From Dyadobacter linearis (GTDB lineage Bacteria > Bacteroidota > Bacteroidia > Cytophagales > Spirosomataceae): DNA of 64,000 nt. Both the position numbers and the translations under genes were made by a program. The DNA lies in assembly GCF_907165045.1 (NCBI RefSeq), contig NZ_CAJRAU010000006.1:310001-374000 (forward strand). The letters run 5' to 3'. Below, one piece after another: positions 46,386-55,466 of the stretch. Positions within the stretch are counted from its first letter, which is position 1. Every line of letters starts with the position of its first letter. The notes under the pieces were generated by a model, which was given only the letters and a program-made list of their open reading frames with translations, was not told where the DNA came from and made no database searches.

Positions 46386-49055
46386 TTATTTCTTCAAATG
46401 TTGAATATGCTCCGATACATTGCGCATCGTATCAATGTAAATGTCCTTTTCATTTTCTTTCAAATAATGCAGTAACTCGCTGTGCGCCTGGTTGGAGACA
46501 TTTAACGCGTGCTCTCCGCCCACGCCGTGAAAAAGAAAAACAAGCAACTTCCCGCGCTCTTGGGCTTGCTTAACCAGCCCGATCATTTCCTTTCCCGATT
46601 GTTCCACCATCGAATAGCAGTTAATGTCCATCAGCTTCTGTTCCTCAAAAGTGTGCATTTCATGCCTGACAGCTCGTGCGGCTATAAATTCGTTGGAAAG
46701 TGTTTGTATAAATTCGCCCTCGGCCACCTTTTTATGTCCGCAAGTGAAGGCGAATGTGCGCTTATCAAGACCATCGATAGACTTCAAAAATGCATTGCAC
46801 ATCCGGATTTCATCCTGGATCCGGCCCATGCTGTATTTGCTGAGATCATACTCCGGCTTCACCCAGCTCATGCCCGGTCCGGTTGCGTCACAGGGATGGT
46901 AAAGCGTGTGGTTACCCAGCTCGTGCCCGTTGGCAGCGGCGGCGCGCCAGTCTTTGATCCGGTTACGGGCAGCGTCCGAGGAAGCGGTCAGGTAAAATGA
47001 TCCCTTCAAACTAAGCGAATCAAGCGCGGGGATTACATTGTCCAAATGGACGTTCAGGGCGTCATCATAGGTTAATACGACCGCACATTTTTTTCCTTTC
47101 CAGGGTTTGGTCTCGTCCAGCTGCTGCCCATCCGTGCGAAATGGCGATGCTGGAAGATTTGCAGCATTGTAAAAGTTGATTCCTTCCGGGTTATCCTGCC
47201 AGGCATAACGCACGTATTTGGGCGTTGCTACTTTTTCGCTACTTACCTCGACCTGATTTTTCCCAATGATTTTTGCATCAGCCCAAACAAATTTCTCATC
47301 ATCAGCAGCGACTGCAAACCAGCGTAACGCTTCTCCGTCAATAGACTTTATGCCATCGGCTACATTGTCGAAAGTCAACACAATCTTGTCGCCCGAAATG
47401 CTTTGCGATTTCAGTGTCGGGCCGCTGTAAATCACATTCTTGTCTTCGTAAGCCAGGTTTCTGGCAGACAGCGCCAGTCTTTTTCCGATTTCCTTTTTGT
47501 TCAGCGGGTGAATGTCATTCCATTCTCCCAGATCGAGCGTGACTGTTACAGCCGTGTTTTTTAATGTCAGTGCCTTGTTTTGCGCTTCGCGAAGCAATGC
47601 CATATTGCTTTCCGCGGGAGAAAAATCAATGTCTTCAAAATTAGGAAGTTGCACAACCAGAAATGGCAAATCCTGATCATTCCAAAGGCTACGCCGGTCG
47701 TTGATCAGTGCGGGTAAAAAGGCATTGTATGGTTTGGGATCGCCGACATTCGTCTCGCCCTGATACCAAACGAAACCTTTCAATTTCATCGGCAGCACAG
47801 GTGCGATCATCGCATTGTAAAGTGCAGCGGGCTGGTTTTGCTCGACGAACGGAATTTGCTGACGATCTGCCATTTCCGCCCGTTCAAAAACCTGTCCGAC
47901 CTTATATTGCCACGTTCCTTTCAGATCTATTTCCTCACCATTAGCTGTCATGAAATACGACTTATCCGGCACGAAACCGCCCTTTCCAGCTGAATTCGTA
48001 ACCCGGATCACGAATGTATTTTTGCCAGCCTTCAACAAACTAGCCGGAATTTCATAGCGCCGGGGCGGATACTGGTAAGTTACCCTGCCAATGCTTTTTC
48101 CGTTGACAAACATTTCATCCGCATCCACAATGCGTCCCATATACAACTTTACCGGCTTGCCGATCCAGCTTTCGGGCACTTCAAAATCCCTGCGAAACCA
48201 CACCACACCATTCAGATCTTTCAACCCCTGATCTTCCCAGTAACCCGGAATGTTGAAGTTGCGCCAGCTTTTCGGCTCATATGATTCGCTTTCCCAATGT
48301 TCTGCTAGTCCCCGATCTGATAATTTAGGCGTCTTAGGCGTATTGTTAAATGTGCTTTGCCTGCTGCTCTGCACGTAAGCAGTATCTTTATTTTGATTAA
48401 TCACTTTTTGAATGTCGGCAAAATCCTTGTAGCCGCCTTCGCTGATCCACGCTTCAATCGGCGTGCCTCCTACCGAGCTATTAATGATGCCGATCGGCAC
48501 TTTATATTGATCGTAAAGGTCTCTGGCGAAAAAATAGGAAACGGCTCCCATGCGCAGCACATCTTTTGGATTTGCCGACTTCCATTCCGCATTGGGGAAA
48601 TCATCTTGCGGACTGTTAAGATCGGTTAATGTGGGGATAAAAAAATTGCGGATGTCGGGGTAATTGGCTGTGGCGATGTCATCGGGATAGCGTTCTTTCA
48701 CCCGCTCCATGTTGATCACCATATTGCTCTGTCCGTTGCAAAGCCACACGTCGCCAAAAGCGATATTCTTTATGGTCAGCTGGTTTTTCCCCTTGAAGAT
48801 CATTTCAAAACCGGTCCCGGCAGACTGTGCAGGCAGCTGAATTTTCCATTTGCCATCCGCACCCGTCACCGCACTGTAACTCTTGTTTTTGAATGTTACC
48901 GTCACCTTTTCCTTCGGCGCAGCCCACCCCCAGACCGTAATCGGCTGGTCGCGCTGCAAAACCATGTTGTCAGAGACCAGCTTAGGCAGCCGGACCTGGG
49001 CAAATGCATGGCCGGAGACGAAGATCAGTAACAGTAAAAACTTTACAATGCGCAT
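46386..49055 (-). CDS. SASA-type acetylesterase fused to a CE4 polysaccharide deacetylase
   Basis: The start at 49055 (MRIVKFLLLLIFVSGHAFAQ) gives a clean signal peptide and 889 residues. The N-terminal part is a sialate-O-acetylesterase-like SGNH hydrolase: GDVWLCNGQSNM with nucleophile Ser near residue 110, and LKGFVWYQGETN later. A beta-sandwich insert (about 265-375, WFRRDFEVPESWIGKPVKLYMGRIVDADEMFVNG) lies between its halves. Residues about 640-889 form a NodB domain: CAVVLTYDDALNVHLDN and HELGNHTLYHP give the metal-binding Asp and two His. The fusion would strip acetyl groups from xylan in two modes. It sits between the GH10 and GH67 genes. Confidence 0.9.
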   Translation of the reverse strand: MRIVKFLLLLIFVSGHAFAQVRLPKLVSDNMVLQRDQPITVWGWAAPKEKVTVTFKNKSYSAVTGADGKWKIQLPAQSAGTGFEMIFKGKNQLTIKNIAFGDVWLCNGQSNMVINMERVKERYPDDIATANYPDIRNFFIPTLTDLNSPQDDFPNAEWKSANPKDVLRMGAVSYFFARDLYDQYKVPIGIINSSVGGTPIEAWISEGGYKDFADIQKVINQNKDTAYVQSSRQSTFNNTPKTPKLSDRGLAEHWESESYEPKSWRNFNIPGYWEDQGLKDLNGVVWFRRDFEVPESWIGKPVKLYMGRIVDADEMFVNGKSIGRVTYQYPPRRYEIPASLLKAGKNTFVIRVTNSAGKGGFVPDKSYFMTANGEEIDLKGTWQYKVGQVFERAEMADRQQIPFVEQNQPAALYNAMIAPVLPMKLKGFVWYQGETNVGDPKPYNAFLPALINDRRSLWNDQDLPFLVVQLPNFEDIDFSPAESNMALLREAQNKALTLKNTAVTVTLDLGEWNDIHPLNKKEIGKRLALSARNLAYEDKNVIYSGPTLKSQSISGDKIVLTFDNVADGIKSIDGEALRWFAVAADDEKFVWADAKIIGKNQVEVSSEKVATPKYVRYAWQDNPEGINFYNAANLPASPFRTDGQQLDETKPWKGKKCAVVLTYDDALNVHLDNVIPALDSLSLKGSFYLTASSDAARNRIKDWRAAAANGHELGNHTLYHPCDATGPGMSWVKPEYDLSKYSMGRIQDEIRMCNAFLKSIDGLDKRTFAFTCGHKKVAEGEFIQTLSNEFIAARAVRHEMHTFEEQKLMDINCYSMVEQSGKEMIGLVKQAQERGKLLVFLFHGVGGEHALNVSNQAHSELLHYLKENEKDIYIDTMRNVSEHIQHLKK

Positions 49056-49084
49056 TCGCAGGATGGGTAACAACATTAAGCTTT

Positions 49085-50173
49085 TCAGAAATTTACAACA
49101 CCTTCAAAAGCCTTCTTAGGCTTGAAATTCTGATCAAAAAGCAATGGATAATCTTTACGGCCGGGAACCGGGAAGTTATCCAGCCAAGTCGTTTTATCTG
49201 AAACATTCCAGAAAGTAACACCTGTAATGGTGCCTTTGTGTTTTCTGAATGTGTCGAAGATCATCTTGTAATGCGCAGCTTGCTTCTGCTCCATTTCTGG
49301 GGTAAAAACACTGTTTTCATCGCCGGCCTTTCTTTGTCTGCGTTCATGCTCTTTTTGGTGAACGGAAACGTCCAGTTCCGTGATCTGAACGGCTAGTCCA
49401 AGGCTTGCAAATTGCGTGATTGACTTTTCAAGCTCGGCTTGGGTTGGTTCAAAAATAGACCAATGCGCTTGCAGGCCTACGCCATGAATCGGGACATTTT
49501 TTTCCTTTAATTTTTTGACCAACTGATAAATTTTCTCCCTTTTTACAGTGCTTTCCGTATTATAATCATTGTAAAAAAGCTTGGCATCAGGATCTGCGGC
49601 GTGCGCATATTCGAATGCTTTCTGAATATAATCCTCCCCGATGATCTGGTAAAATTTGGATTCCCTGTAAATGCCTTTTCCCGTATCCGGAACGGCCTCG
49701 TTGACAACGTCCCAGGCGTAAATCTTGCCTTTGTAATGCGTCATCACATCGGTAATGTGCTGTTTCAAACGCGCTAACAGTTCGTCACGCGAAACCTGCG
49801 CGCCGGTTGAATCTGTGAAGAACCATTTGGGCGTCTGGTTATGCCAGCAAAGCGTGTGGCCGCGCACCTTAATGCCGTTTGTTTCTCCAAATGCAACAAT
49901 CGCATCCGCATCTTTCCAGTTGTAATGGTCCTTTTCGGGATGGATCGGCCCCATTTTCATCGCATTTTCAGGCGTAATACTGTTGAACTGCTGCTTGATA
50001 AGCTCCGCTTCCGGCCCTGCTACGCTTCTCGGCGAAACTGCTACTCCGATTGGAAAATAATCCTTATATGCTTCCTTAAGAGACTTTTGAGCCAGAAGAT
50101 CTTGCGAAGAAAACAATGCCGCTGAAAGCGCCGCCGTTTTTAGCCAGGTGATTGATGATGAATACATGTCCAT
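49085..50173 (-). CDS. xynA: GH10 endo-1,4-beta-xylanase
   Basis: A 362-aa exported endoxylanase; signal peptide ends near residue 29 (DLLAQ). GH10 hallmarks are FNSITPENAMKMGP, GHTLCWHNQTPKWF, WDVVNEA with acid/base Glu159, FYNDYNTE and QITELDV with nucleophile Glu266. No carbohydrate-binding module is inserted. It cuts the xylan backbone to oligosaccharides for SusCD uptake. It is preceded by a short region of TGAC repeats and followed within 29 bp by the SASA-CE4 gene. Confidence 0.97.
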   Translation of the reverse strand: MDMYSSSITWLKTAALSAALFSSQDLLAQKSLKEAYKDYFPIGVAVSPRSVAGPEAELIKQQFNSITPENAMKMGPIHPEKDHYNWKDADAIVAFGETNGIKVRGHTLCWHNQTPKWFFTDSTGAQVSRDELLARLKQHITDVMTHYKGKIYAWDVVNEAVPDTGKGIYRESKFYQIIGEDYIQKAFEYAHAADPDAKLFYNDYNTESTVKREKIYQLVKKLKEKNVPIHGVGLQAHWSIFEPTQAELEKSITQFASLGLAVQITELDVSVHQKEHERRQRKAGDENSVFTPEMEQKQAAHYKMIFDTFRKHKGTITGVTFWNVSDKTTWLDNFPVPGRKDYPLLFDQNFKPKKAFEGVVNF

Positions 50174-50255
50174 ATTGACGATAAATGACTGAAATGATTA
50201 ATGACTGAATTTCTAAACAACCAATGACCTAATGACCCTCTGACCCAATGACTGT
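50174..50255. repeat. Short imperfect AATGAC repeats
   Basis: The 82 bp between the tandem esterase and GH10 genes contain six or more copies of AATGAC(T/C) or TGAC(T/C) at irregular spacing. No promoter or terminator was recognised with certainty. Confidence 0.55.
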
Positions 50256-52190
50256 TTATTTAAATAACACCTGCGAAAACCCGTGCAAGTCGTGGCGCCA
50301 GACTGGCCAGGTGTGGCCGCCGGGATATTCGCTGTATTGGTATTTGATGCCCAGTTCGTCATATTTTGAGAGCATGATCTTGCAGTTTTTGTACGCAATA
50401 TCCTGCTCGCCGCCCATTGAGATCCAGAAGTTTTTCAGATTGCCATTGATCGCCTGCACATTGTCTTTGGCAAATGCATAATGCGGACCGGATAATGCGT
50501 CGTTATTGGCAAACCAGCCGGAACTGAAAACGCCGAGGGACGAGAACATATCGGTGTTTTTGACGCCTGCATATAATGTTTGAATGCCACCCATCGACAA
50601 GCCAGCCAATGCGCGGTGCGCTGCGTCGGCTTGTACGCGGAAAGTGCTTTCCACGAAGGGGACAGCGCCTTGTTTTAATTCATTTTCAAAAAGTTTGAGA
50701 AAACCATCACCCGCAGTCGACATACTTCCCGGCCCCATCGGGCTGCCTAGGTTTCCATCCATCATCACCACCAGCATTGGTTTCGCTTTGCCTTCTGCAA
50801 TGAGATTATCGAGAATCAGGTTGGTTTTCCCTTGCGTGGCCCAGCCCCGCTGATCTTCGCCGCCGCCGTGCAACAGGTAAAGAACCGGATATTTTTCAGT
50901 GGATTGGTCGTAGCCGGGAGGCGTGTACACATACATTTCGCGCCAGGAGTTGCTGGCTTTGGACAAGTATTTTTTAACCCGGATATCACCGTGCGGCACA
51001 TCCTTCATGGCATAATAGCCCCCGTTTCGGAAAGGAATTTCGATGCCGCTCGCCATGCGCCCCATGCCATAGAAAGATTCACTGGCAGGATCCGCCAATG
51101 CAACACCGTCGATGAGCAGCGAGTAATAATGAAAGCCTTCGCCAATGGAGTCCGTCGTCACCGACCATACACCCGCCGTGTCTTTCACCATATCATACTT
51201 TTTACCCAGATCGATCTGCACTTTTTGTGCATTGGGTGCTTTCGTGCGGAACACAACCCTGTTATCCGGCAGGATCTGCGGATATTTTACATTGCGGATG
51301 TTGGTTGCCGCAGGTGATCCGAGAATGGTGTATTTGGTCAATGAAGGAACATCGACGGGTTTGAACAAAAATTGAGAAAACATGTACAAACCATTTTTCC
51401 AAACTTTAAAATCATGCACACCCGGTTCAATGTAAAAAACGTGCGGGACATTGTTTTCAAACAGATAATCATGTGTCCGTTTGCTGAATGTAATGAGCCT
51501 GTCTTCGTCGCCGCATGATAGAAAAAGCAGTTTTAATTTTTTCTTGGCTTCCTCCGGATTCGGCATCAGTTCAGCAGGCGCTTTCGTATTGGGTGCGGAA
51601 GAGAACCCTCCTACCCACGCAAACTGATCCAGATTTCCCAAACCAAAGTTGAGTGACTGGCCGCCGCCCATCGAAAGTCCGGCTATCGCACGGTGCTCAC
51701 GATCCTTCAAAACCGGATATTTACTTTCAACAAAAGGGATCAGATCTTTGAGCAGATCCTGCTCGAACGTAGCAAATGCAGCCACCTTATCAGCCGCCAT
51801 AATGTTGCCCGTCGCCCTGTCGTCCTTCATGGCCCGGCCATTCGGCATGACCACGATCATCGGTTCTATTTTCTTTTCGGCATACAAATTATCCAGGATC
51901 AGCTGCGGATTTCCGCCTTTCAGCCACTCCTTTTCGTCCCCGCCAATGCCATGCAGCAGATAAAGGACAGGATATTTTTTCTTTTTACTAAAACCAGGGG
52001 GCGTATAAATCAGCGCCTTACGCTTGTTCCCAACGGTTTTGGAATCATACTGGACCGTATCAATTTTCCCCGCTGCAACACCCGCCTGCGCTGTGTCGTA
52101 ACCTTTGGGCATTTCTTTCAAAATCTCCTGCGCCTGACTTGCGAAAGCGAGTAGTGCGAGGCACATTGCAATGGGAAAAAGTCGTTTCAT
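50256..52190 (-). CDS. Tandem CE1-type esterase (esterase - E-set - esterase)
   Basis: A 644-aa exported protein; signal peptide ends near residue 20. Two alpha/beta-hydrolase esterase domains flank a CBM48/E-set-like domain. The first has KYPVLYLLHGIGGDEKEW and GLSMGG at 171-176; the second has KYPVLYLLHGGGEDQRGW and GLSMGG around 539. A YPGGHTWPVWRHDL segment supplies the second His; the first domain has GVHDFKVWKNGL. The middle domain (about 290-385) shows NRVVFRTKAPNAQKVQIDL. Feruloyl or acetyl-xylan esterase activity is expected from the CE1 family and context. Confidence 0.92.
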   Translation of the reverse strand: MKRLFPIAMCLALLAFASQAQEILKEMPKGYDTAQAGVAAGKIDTVQYDSKTVGNKRKALIYTPPGFSKKKKYPVLYLLHGIGGDEKEWLKGGNPQLILDNLYAEKKIEPMIVVMPNGRAMKDDRATGNIMAADKVAAFATFEQDLLKDLIPFVESKYPVLKDREHRAIAGLSMGGGQSLNFGLGNLDQFAWVGGFSSAPNTKAPAELMPNPEEAKKKLKLLFLSCGDEDRLITFSKRTHDYLFENNVPHVFYIEPGVHDFKVWKNGLYMFSQFLFKPVDVPSLTKYTILGSPAATNIRNVKYPQILPDNRVVFRTKAPNAQKVQIDLGKKYDMVKDTAGVWSVTTDSIGEGFHYYSLLIDGVALADPASESFYGMGRMASGIEIPFRNGGYYAMKDVPHGDIRVKKYLSKASNSWREMYVYTPPGYDQSTEKYPVLYLLHGGGEDQRGWATQGKTNLILDNLIAEGKAKPMLVVMMDGNLGSPMGPGSMSTAGDGFLKLFENELKQGAVPFVESTFRVQADAAHRALAGLSMGGIQTLYAGVKNTDMFSSLGVFSSGWFANNDALSGPHYAFAKDNVQAINGNLKNFWISMGGEQDIAYKNCKIMLSKYDELGIKYQYSEYPGGHTWPVWRHDLHGFSQVLFK

Positions 52191-52236
52191 GTTAAAAAGG
52201 ATATTGGTTCTGTACTAATCGATCGGTTTTGATGTA

Positions 52237-53154
52237 TTAAGGCATTTGGAAAGAATCTTCCGCACGCAGACGCTGAGTAGTGGCTGTCGGAAAATTAGCA
52301 GGAACGGGGAACGTTACATTACCTGTCGCCAGCCACTCTGCCGCCCTGATAACAGTGGTCTGATAACCAATGCAGCGATAAGCTGGCGGGTAACTTTCTC
52401 CTTTCCAAAGATGCCCCAAACTTGAATTGTAAACCCGCCCTTTGCCATATTTCACAACCCATTCCACCGGCCAGGTCCTTTTAGTGCTCGTACTGTCGAA
52501 AGCGCATGAAAGCACACGGATGTTTTCTGCCGGTCCGCGGGGAAAATAGTAAACTTCCGTGTTGGCCGTCTGCCACTTCTTGGGATATCCTTTATTAATC
52601 GGATGAGGTGTCAGGACCTGAATCAATGCATTGAACCTGTCGCCATGGCCGGTCCCTTTTCCTTCATTTGGTGCGATCCGGGTGATTTTTTTTGCCTCAT
52701 CAACCTCCAAAGCATATCCTTCGGAAGCCCGCCGCCAACCCAGTCCGATCATTTTATCGTATTCTTTCCAATGGGAAAATGCATTGTTCGCTGAATGCAG
52801 AATGTACAAACCACCGCCGTTCCTGACATATTCTTCCAATTGCTTTTCGGCATGAGTTGGCCAGCGCAGATTGGGATTTTGAATGTTGTTGGTATTTTGA
52901 ACAATCAATGCATACTTGGTGAAATCGGGGTTCCAAGCCCTTCGTTCCAAACTATCCGCAGGAACTGTACTGACCTCCACCAGAAAACGCCCACTTTCTT
53001 CCAGTATCCACTTGGTTACGGCCGTAGTTTGTTTCCAGTCATGGTTACTGAACCCATCGACGATCAAAACGCGTATCGGTTTCGGTTTTTGAGCCAGGAC
53101 ATTCAGGGAGACACAGGCAGACAGCATCAAAACAAGACAATTTCTAAGCATCAT
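52237..53154 (-). CDS. ThuA-like domain protein, secreted
   Basis: A 305-aa exported protein; signal peptide ends near residue 21 (SLNVLAQ). The glutamine-amidotransferase-like ThuA fold is indicated by IRVLIVDGFSNHDWKQTTAVTKWILEESG, EEYVRNGGGLYILHSANNAFSHW and GKGRVYNSSLGHLWKGE. ThuA domains are linked to trehalose or other sugar metabolism, without a clear enzymatic role. It lies 46 bp upstream of the tandem esterase gene, within the xylan locus. Confidence 0.88.
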   Translation of the reverse strand: MMLRNCLVLMLSACVSLNVLAQKPKPIRVLIVDGFSNHDWKQTTAVTKWILEESGRFLVEVSTVPADSLERRAWNPDFTKYALIVQNTNNIQNPNLRWPTHAEKQLEEYVRNGGGLYILHSANNAFSHWKEYDKMIGLGWRRASEGYALEVDEAKKITRIAPNEGKGTGHGDRFNALIQVLTPHPINKGYPKKWQTANTEVYYFPRGPAENIRVLSCAFDSTSTKRTWPVEWVVKYGKGRVYNSSLGHLWKGESYPPAYRCIGYQTTVIRAAEWLATGNVTFPVPANFPTATTQRLRAEDSFQMP

Positions 53155-53228
53155 CGAATTATTAAATTAACCTAAAAAGCACCTGAGATTTATATTGACG
53201 GTCTGCTCAAAGCGAGGAACCGCCTTCC

Positions 53229-53750
53229 CTATTCAAGTGCGCCGATCAGCTCCACGAATGTGCCGTCGGGATCCTGAACCAGGACGAAATGCGAGTCTTT
53301 CGTCAGCGGTGTGGGCGTGCTTCCGAGGAAGGTCACATTTTGTTCTTTCAGCCTGTCGATGATTGGTTTCAAGGATTTAACCTGAATGGTAATATACTGC
53401 GGGCCCGTATCATCCTGGATGAACTTCGATTTGGGATGGTTTGCCTTTTTGCCGAAACTCATCAGCTTCCAATCCGTGCCTTCGGGGCCGTTTTCAAGTT
53501 TCAGAATATTAACTTCAACAGCTTCACCGCCCGTCAAACCACCTCGTTTACCAAATTCTGCATTGATCGTAAAGTTGCCCGTTTTGACCATGCCAATTCC
53601 TTTGACATAAAAATCAAGAGAACGCTGCATGTCCGACACCACCACGCCTACGCCGATGGATTTGCTTTTGAAGTTGGATTGTGCGTGAACGAAACCGCCA
53701 ATAAGCAGCGCAGTAATCGTCAATAGATTCTTAAAAGTGGATATATTCAT
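53229..53750 (-). CDS. Exported VOC family protein
   Basis: A 173-aa protein with a signal peptide ending near residue 23 (GGFVHAQ). The VOC fold is seen in SIGVGVVVSDMQRSLDFYVKGIGM, QYITIQVKSLKPIIDRLKEQNV and VLVQDPDGTFVELIG. VOC proteins are usually cytoplasmic; exported versions are less common. It starts 3 bp after the GH43 stop and so belongs to the xylan transcript. A metal-dependent role on an aromatic or sugar product is possible but not shown. Confidence 0.88.
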   Translation of the reverse strand: MNISTFKNLLTITALLIGGFVHAQSNFKSKSIGVGVVVSDMQRSLDFYVKGIGMVKTGNFTINAEFGKRGGLTGGEAVEVNILKLENGPEGTDWKLMSFGKKANHPKSKFIQDDTGPQYITIQVKSLKPIIDRLKEQNVTFLGSTPTPLTKDSHFVLVQDPDGTFVELIGALE

Positions 53751-53753
53751 CAG

Positions 53754-55433
53754 TTATTTGCTTGTTTTGAAAATGGGATCATTGCCGCTGTATTTCAGGT
53801 ATTTGAATGAAGCGGAATTAGTTGTTTGGTCACCGGCTGAAGTCGCATACATGCCGAACAAACAGCCGATAAAGCCGCCCGCAACCTCGGTACTCAGGAA
53901 TTTGGCGTCAACTTTGTCTTTGAGCAGTTCCCAGGAAGCGCCTTTTGAAAAATAAAAACCGTAAGTGTCGCCTTCGGCAACAATGCGCAGCTTAACCGGC
54001 TTGGAATCGTCTGAAACAGGCTTTTCGGACACCAATTCCATTTCCTTACCGCCTGCCGCACTCTTAAAAAGCTGCACCATGGGCTTTCCTTCTTTTATTG
54101 ATTTGCTCAAAAAGTAAAAATGCGATTCGTCCTGAAAAATGGTCAGGCCCGCTTTTTCCTTTTCTGTTTTGGGTGAAAAATCGAGTTCCGTTTCTGCGGT
54201 GCAGAACAAATGCTGCTGGCGCTTTCCGATGAATGATGGGTTGTTCAATTCCATGACAGTTTCAGGTTTTAGCTTCATGGTTAATCCCTTTTGCCTGGAC
54301 AATGCAAAGGAGCTGCTGTCAATCGTCCGCATGAAAAGCAAAGCGGGATCGAGTTTATTTTCGAATGTTAGTGTATAAGCAAAATTGCCAGCCTGCGGAA
54401 GCGCGTCTTTTTGTTTTATTTCCTTATAGCTTACTTTATATTGATAATCCACATTCTTGCTAGGCGGGTTAATCACCGGCCAGTCGTTTTGCCATTCCAC
54501 GGGCGCGATGAATGTTTCGCGGCCTGTGTTGTAATAATTGCCTTCATAAGGTCTTACTGCGAGGAAAATGGCGTAAGTTTTTCCATCCGGGCCATCCACA
54601 AATTGTGCGTGACCGGCAGAAGTAATCGGATCCTTGCGATCATCCGGCAATCCTTTTTGTGTAAGTATGGGATTGTTTTCATAAGGAACAAATGGTCCCC
54701 AAACCGACTTGCTGCGAAACACGACTTCTGTATGATTAACGGAAGTCCCGCCTTCGGCTGCGTACAAATAATACCAGCCATTTCGCTTCATAATATGCGG
54801 CGCTTCGATCCAGACCGGCTTTTTGCTCAGATCCACCCCACCATTAACCAGCTGTTTTTCCTCTCCAACGACTTTCAATGTGGCAGGATCAAGTTCATAA
54901 ATGCGGATGGTTCTATGGCCGGAATACAAGGGTTTACGATCCGGTGCATCGCTGTTGTAAATAATGTAGGCTTTGTTATCGTCATCAAAAAAGAGCGAAG
55001 GATCGATGCCGCGTGCTTGCGGAATGCGGATTGGATTGCTCCACGGGCCAGCTGGATTTTTGGCAGTTACCACGAAGTTTCCATCATGATCAATGTCCGT
55101 GCAAGTCACGTAAAAGGTGCCCTTATGATAGCTGATTGCAGGTGCAAAAAGTCCTCTTGTCAGTTTCTCACCCATGAAATCCATTTGCGAAGCGCGGTCA
55201 ATCACATTGCCGATCTGCTTCCAGTTTTTCAAGTCCTTACTGTGAAAAACCGGGATTCCGGGGAAATAAGAGAATGTTGAGTTGACCAGATAATAATCCG
55301 TCCCCACCTGCACGACGCTGGGATCGGGATAAAAACCAGTCAGGATGGGGTTAACCAATGTGGTTTGTGCCGATACAAATTGTCCCAGACAAAGCATGGC
55401 AACCAGCGTTGCAGAAATAAATTTTCTAATCAT
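53754..55433 (-). CDS. GH43 beta-xylosidase/arabinofuranosidase with C-terminal sandwich domain
   Basis: A 559-aa exported enzyme; signal peptide ends near residue 22 (FVSAQ). The propeller shows NPILTGFYPDPSVVQVGTDYYL with the base Asp, GIDPSLFFDDDNKAYIIYN with the modulating Asp, and WIEAPHIMKRNGWYYLYAAEGG with the acid Glu. Residues about 350-559 form the concanavalin-like domain of XynB-type GH43 enzymes that closes the active site. Expected to release xylose or arabinose from xylooligosaccharides. It is tightly linked to the GH95 gene upstream (33 bp) and VOC gene downstream. Confidence 0.94.
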   Translation of the reverse strand: MIRKFISATLVAMLCLGQFVSAQTTLVNPILTGFYPDPSVVQVGTDYYLVNSTFSYFPGIPVFHSKDLKNWKQIGNVIDRASQMDFMGEKLTRGLFAPAISYHKGTFYVTCTDIDHDGNFVVTAKNPAGPWSNPIRIPQARGIDPSLFFDDDNKAYIIYNSDAPDRKPLYSGHRTIRIYELDPATLKVVGEEKQLVNGGVDLSKKPVWIEAPHIMKRNGWYYLYAAEGGTSVNHTEVVFRSKSVWGPFVPYENNPILTQKGLPDDRKDPITSAGHAQFVDGPDGKTYAIFLAVRPYEGNYYNTGRETFIAPVEWQNDWPVINPPSKNVDYQYKVSYKEIKQKDALPQAGNFAYTLTFENKLDPALLFMRTIDSSSFALSRQKGLTMKLKPETVMELNNPSFIGKRQQHLFCTAETELDFSPKTEKEKAGLTIFQDESHFYFLSKSIKEGKPMVQLFKSAAGGKEMELVSEKPVSDDSKPVKLRIVAEGDTYGFYFSKGASWELLKDKVDAKFLSTEVAGGFIGCLFGMYATSAGDQTTNSASFKYLKYSGNDPIFKTSK

Positions 55434-55466
55434 TACAAAAAGGACTAATCAACGAATACCAATAAA

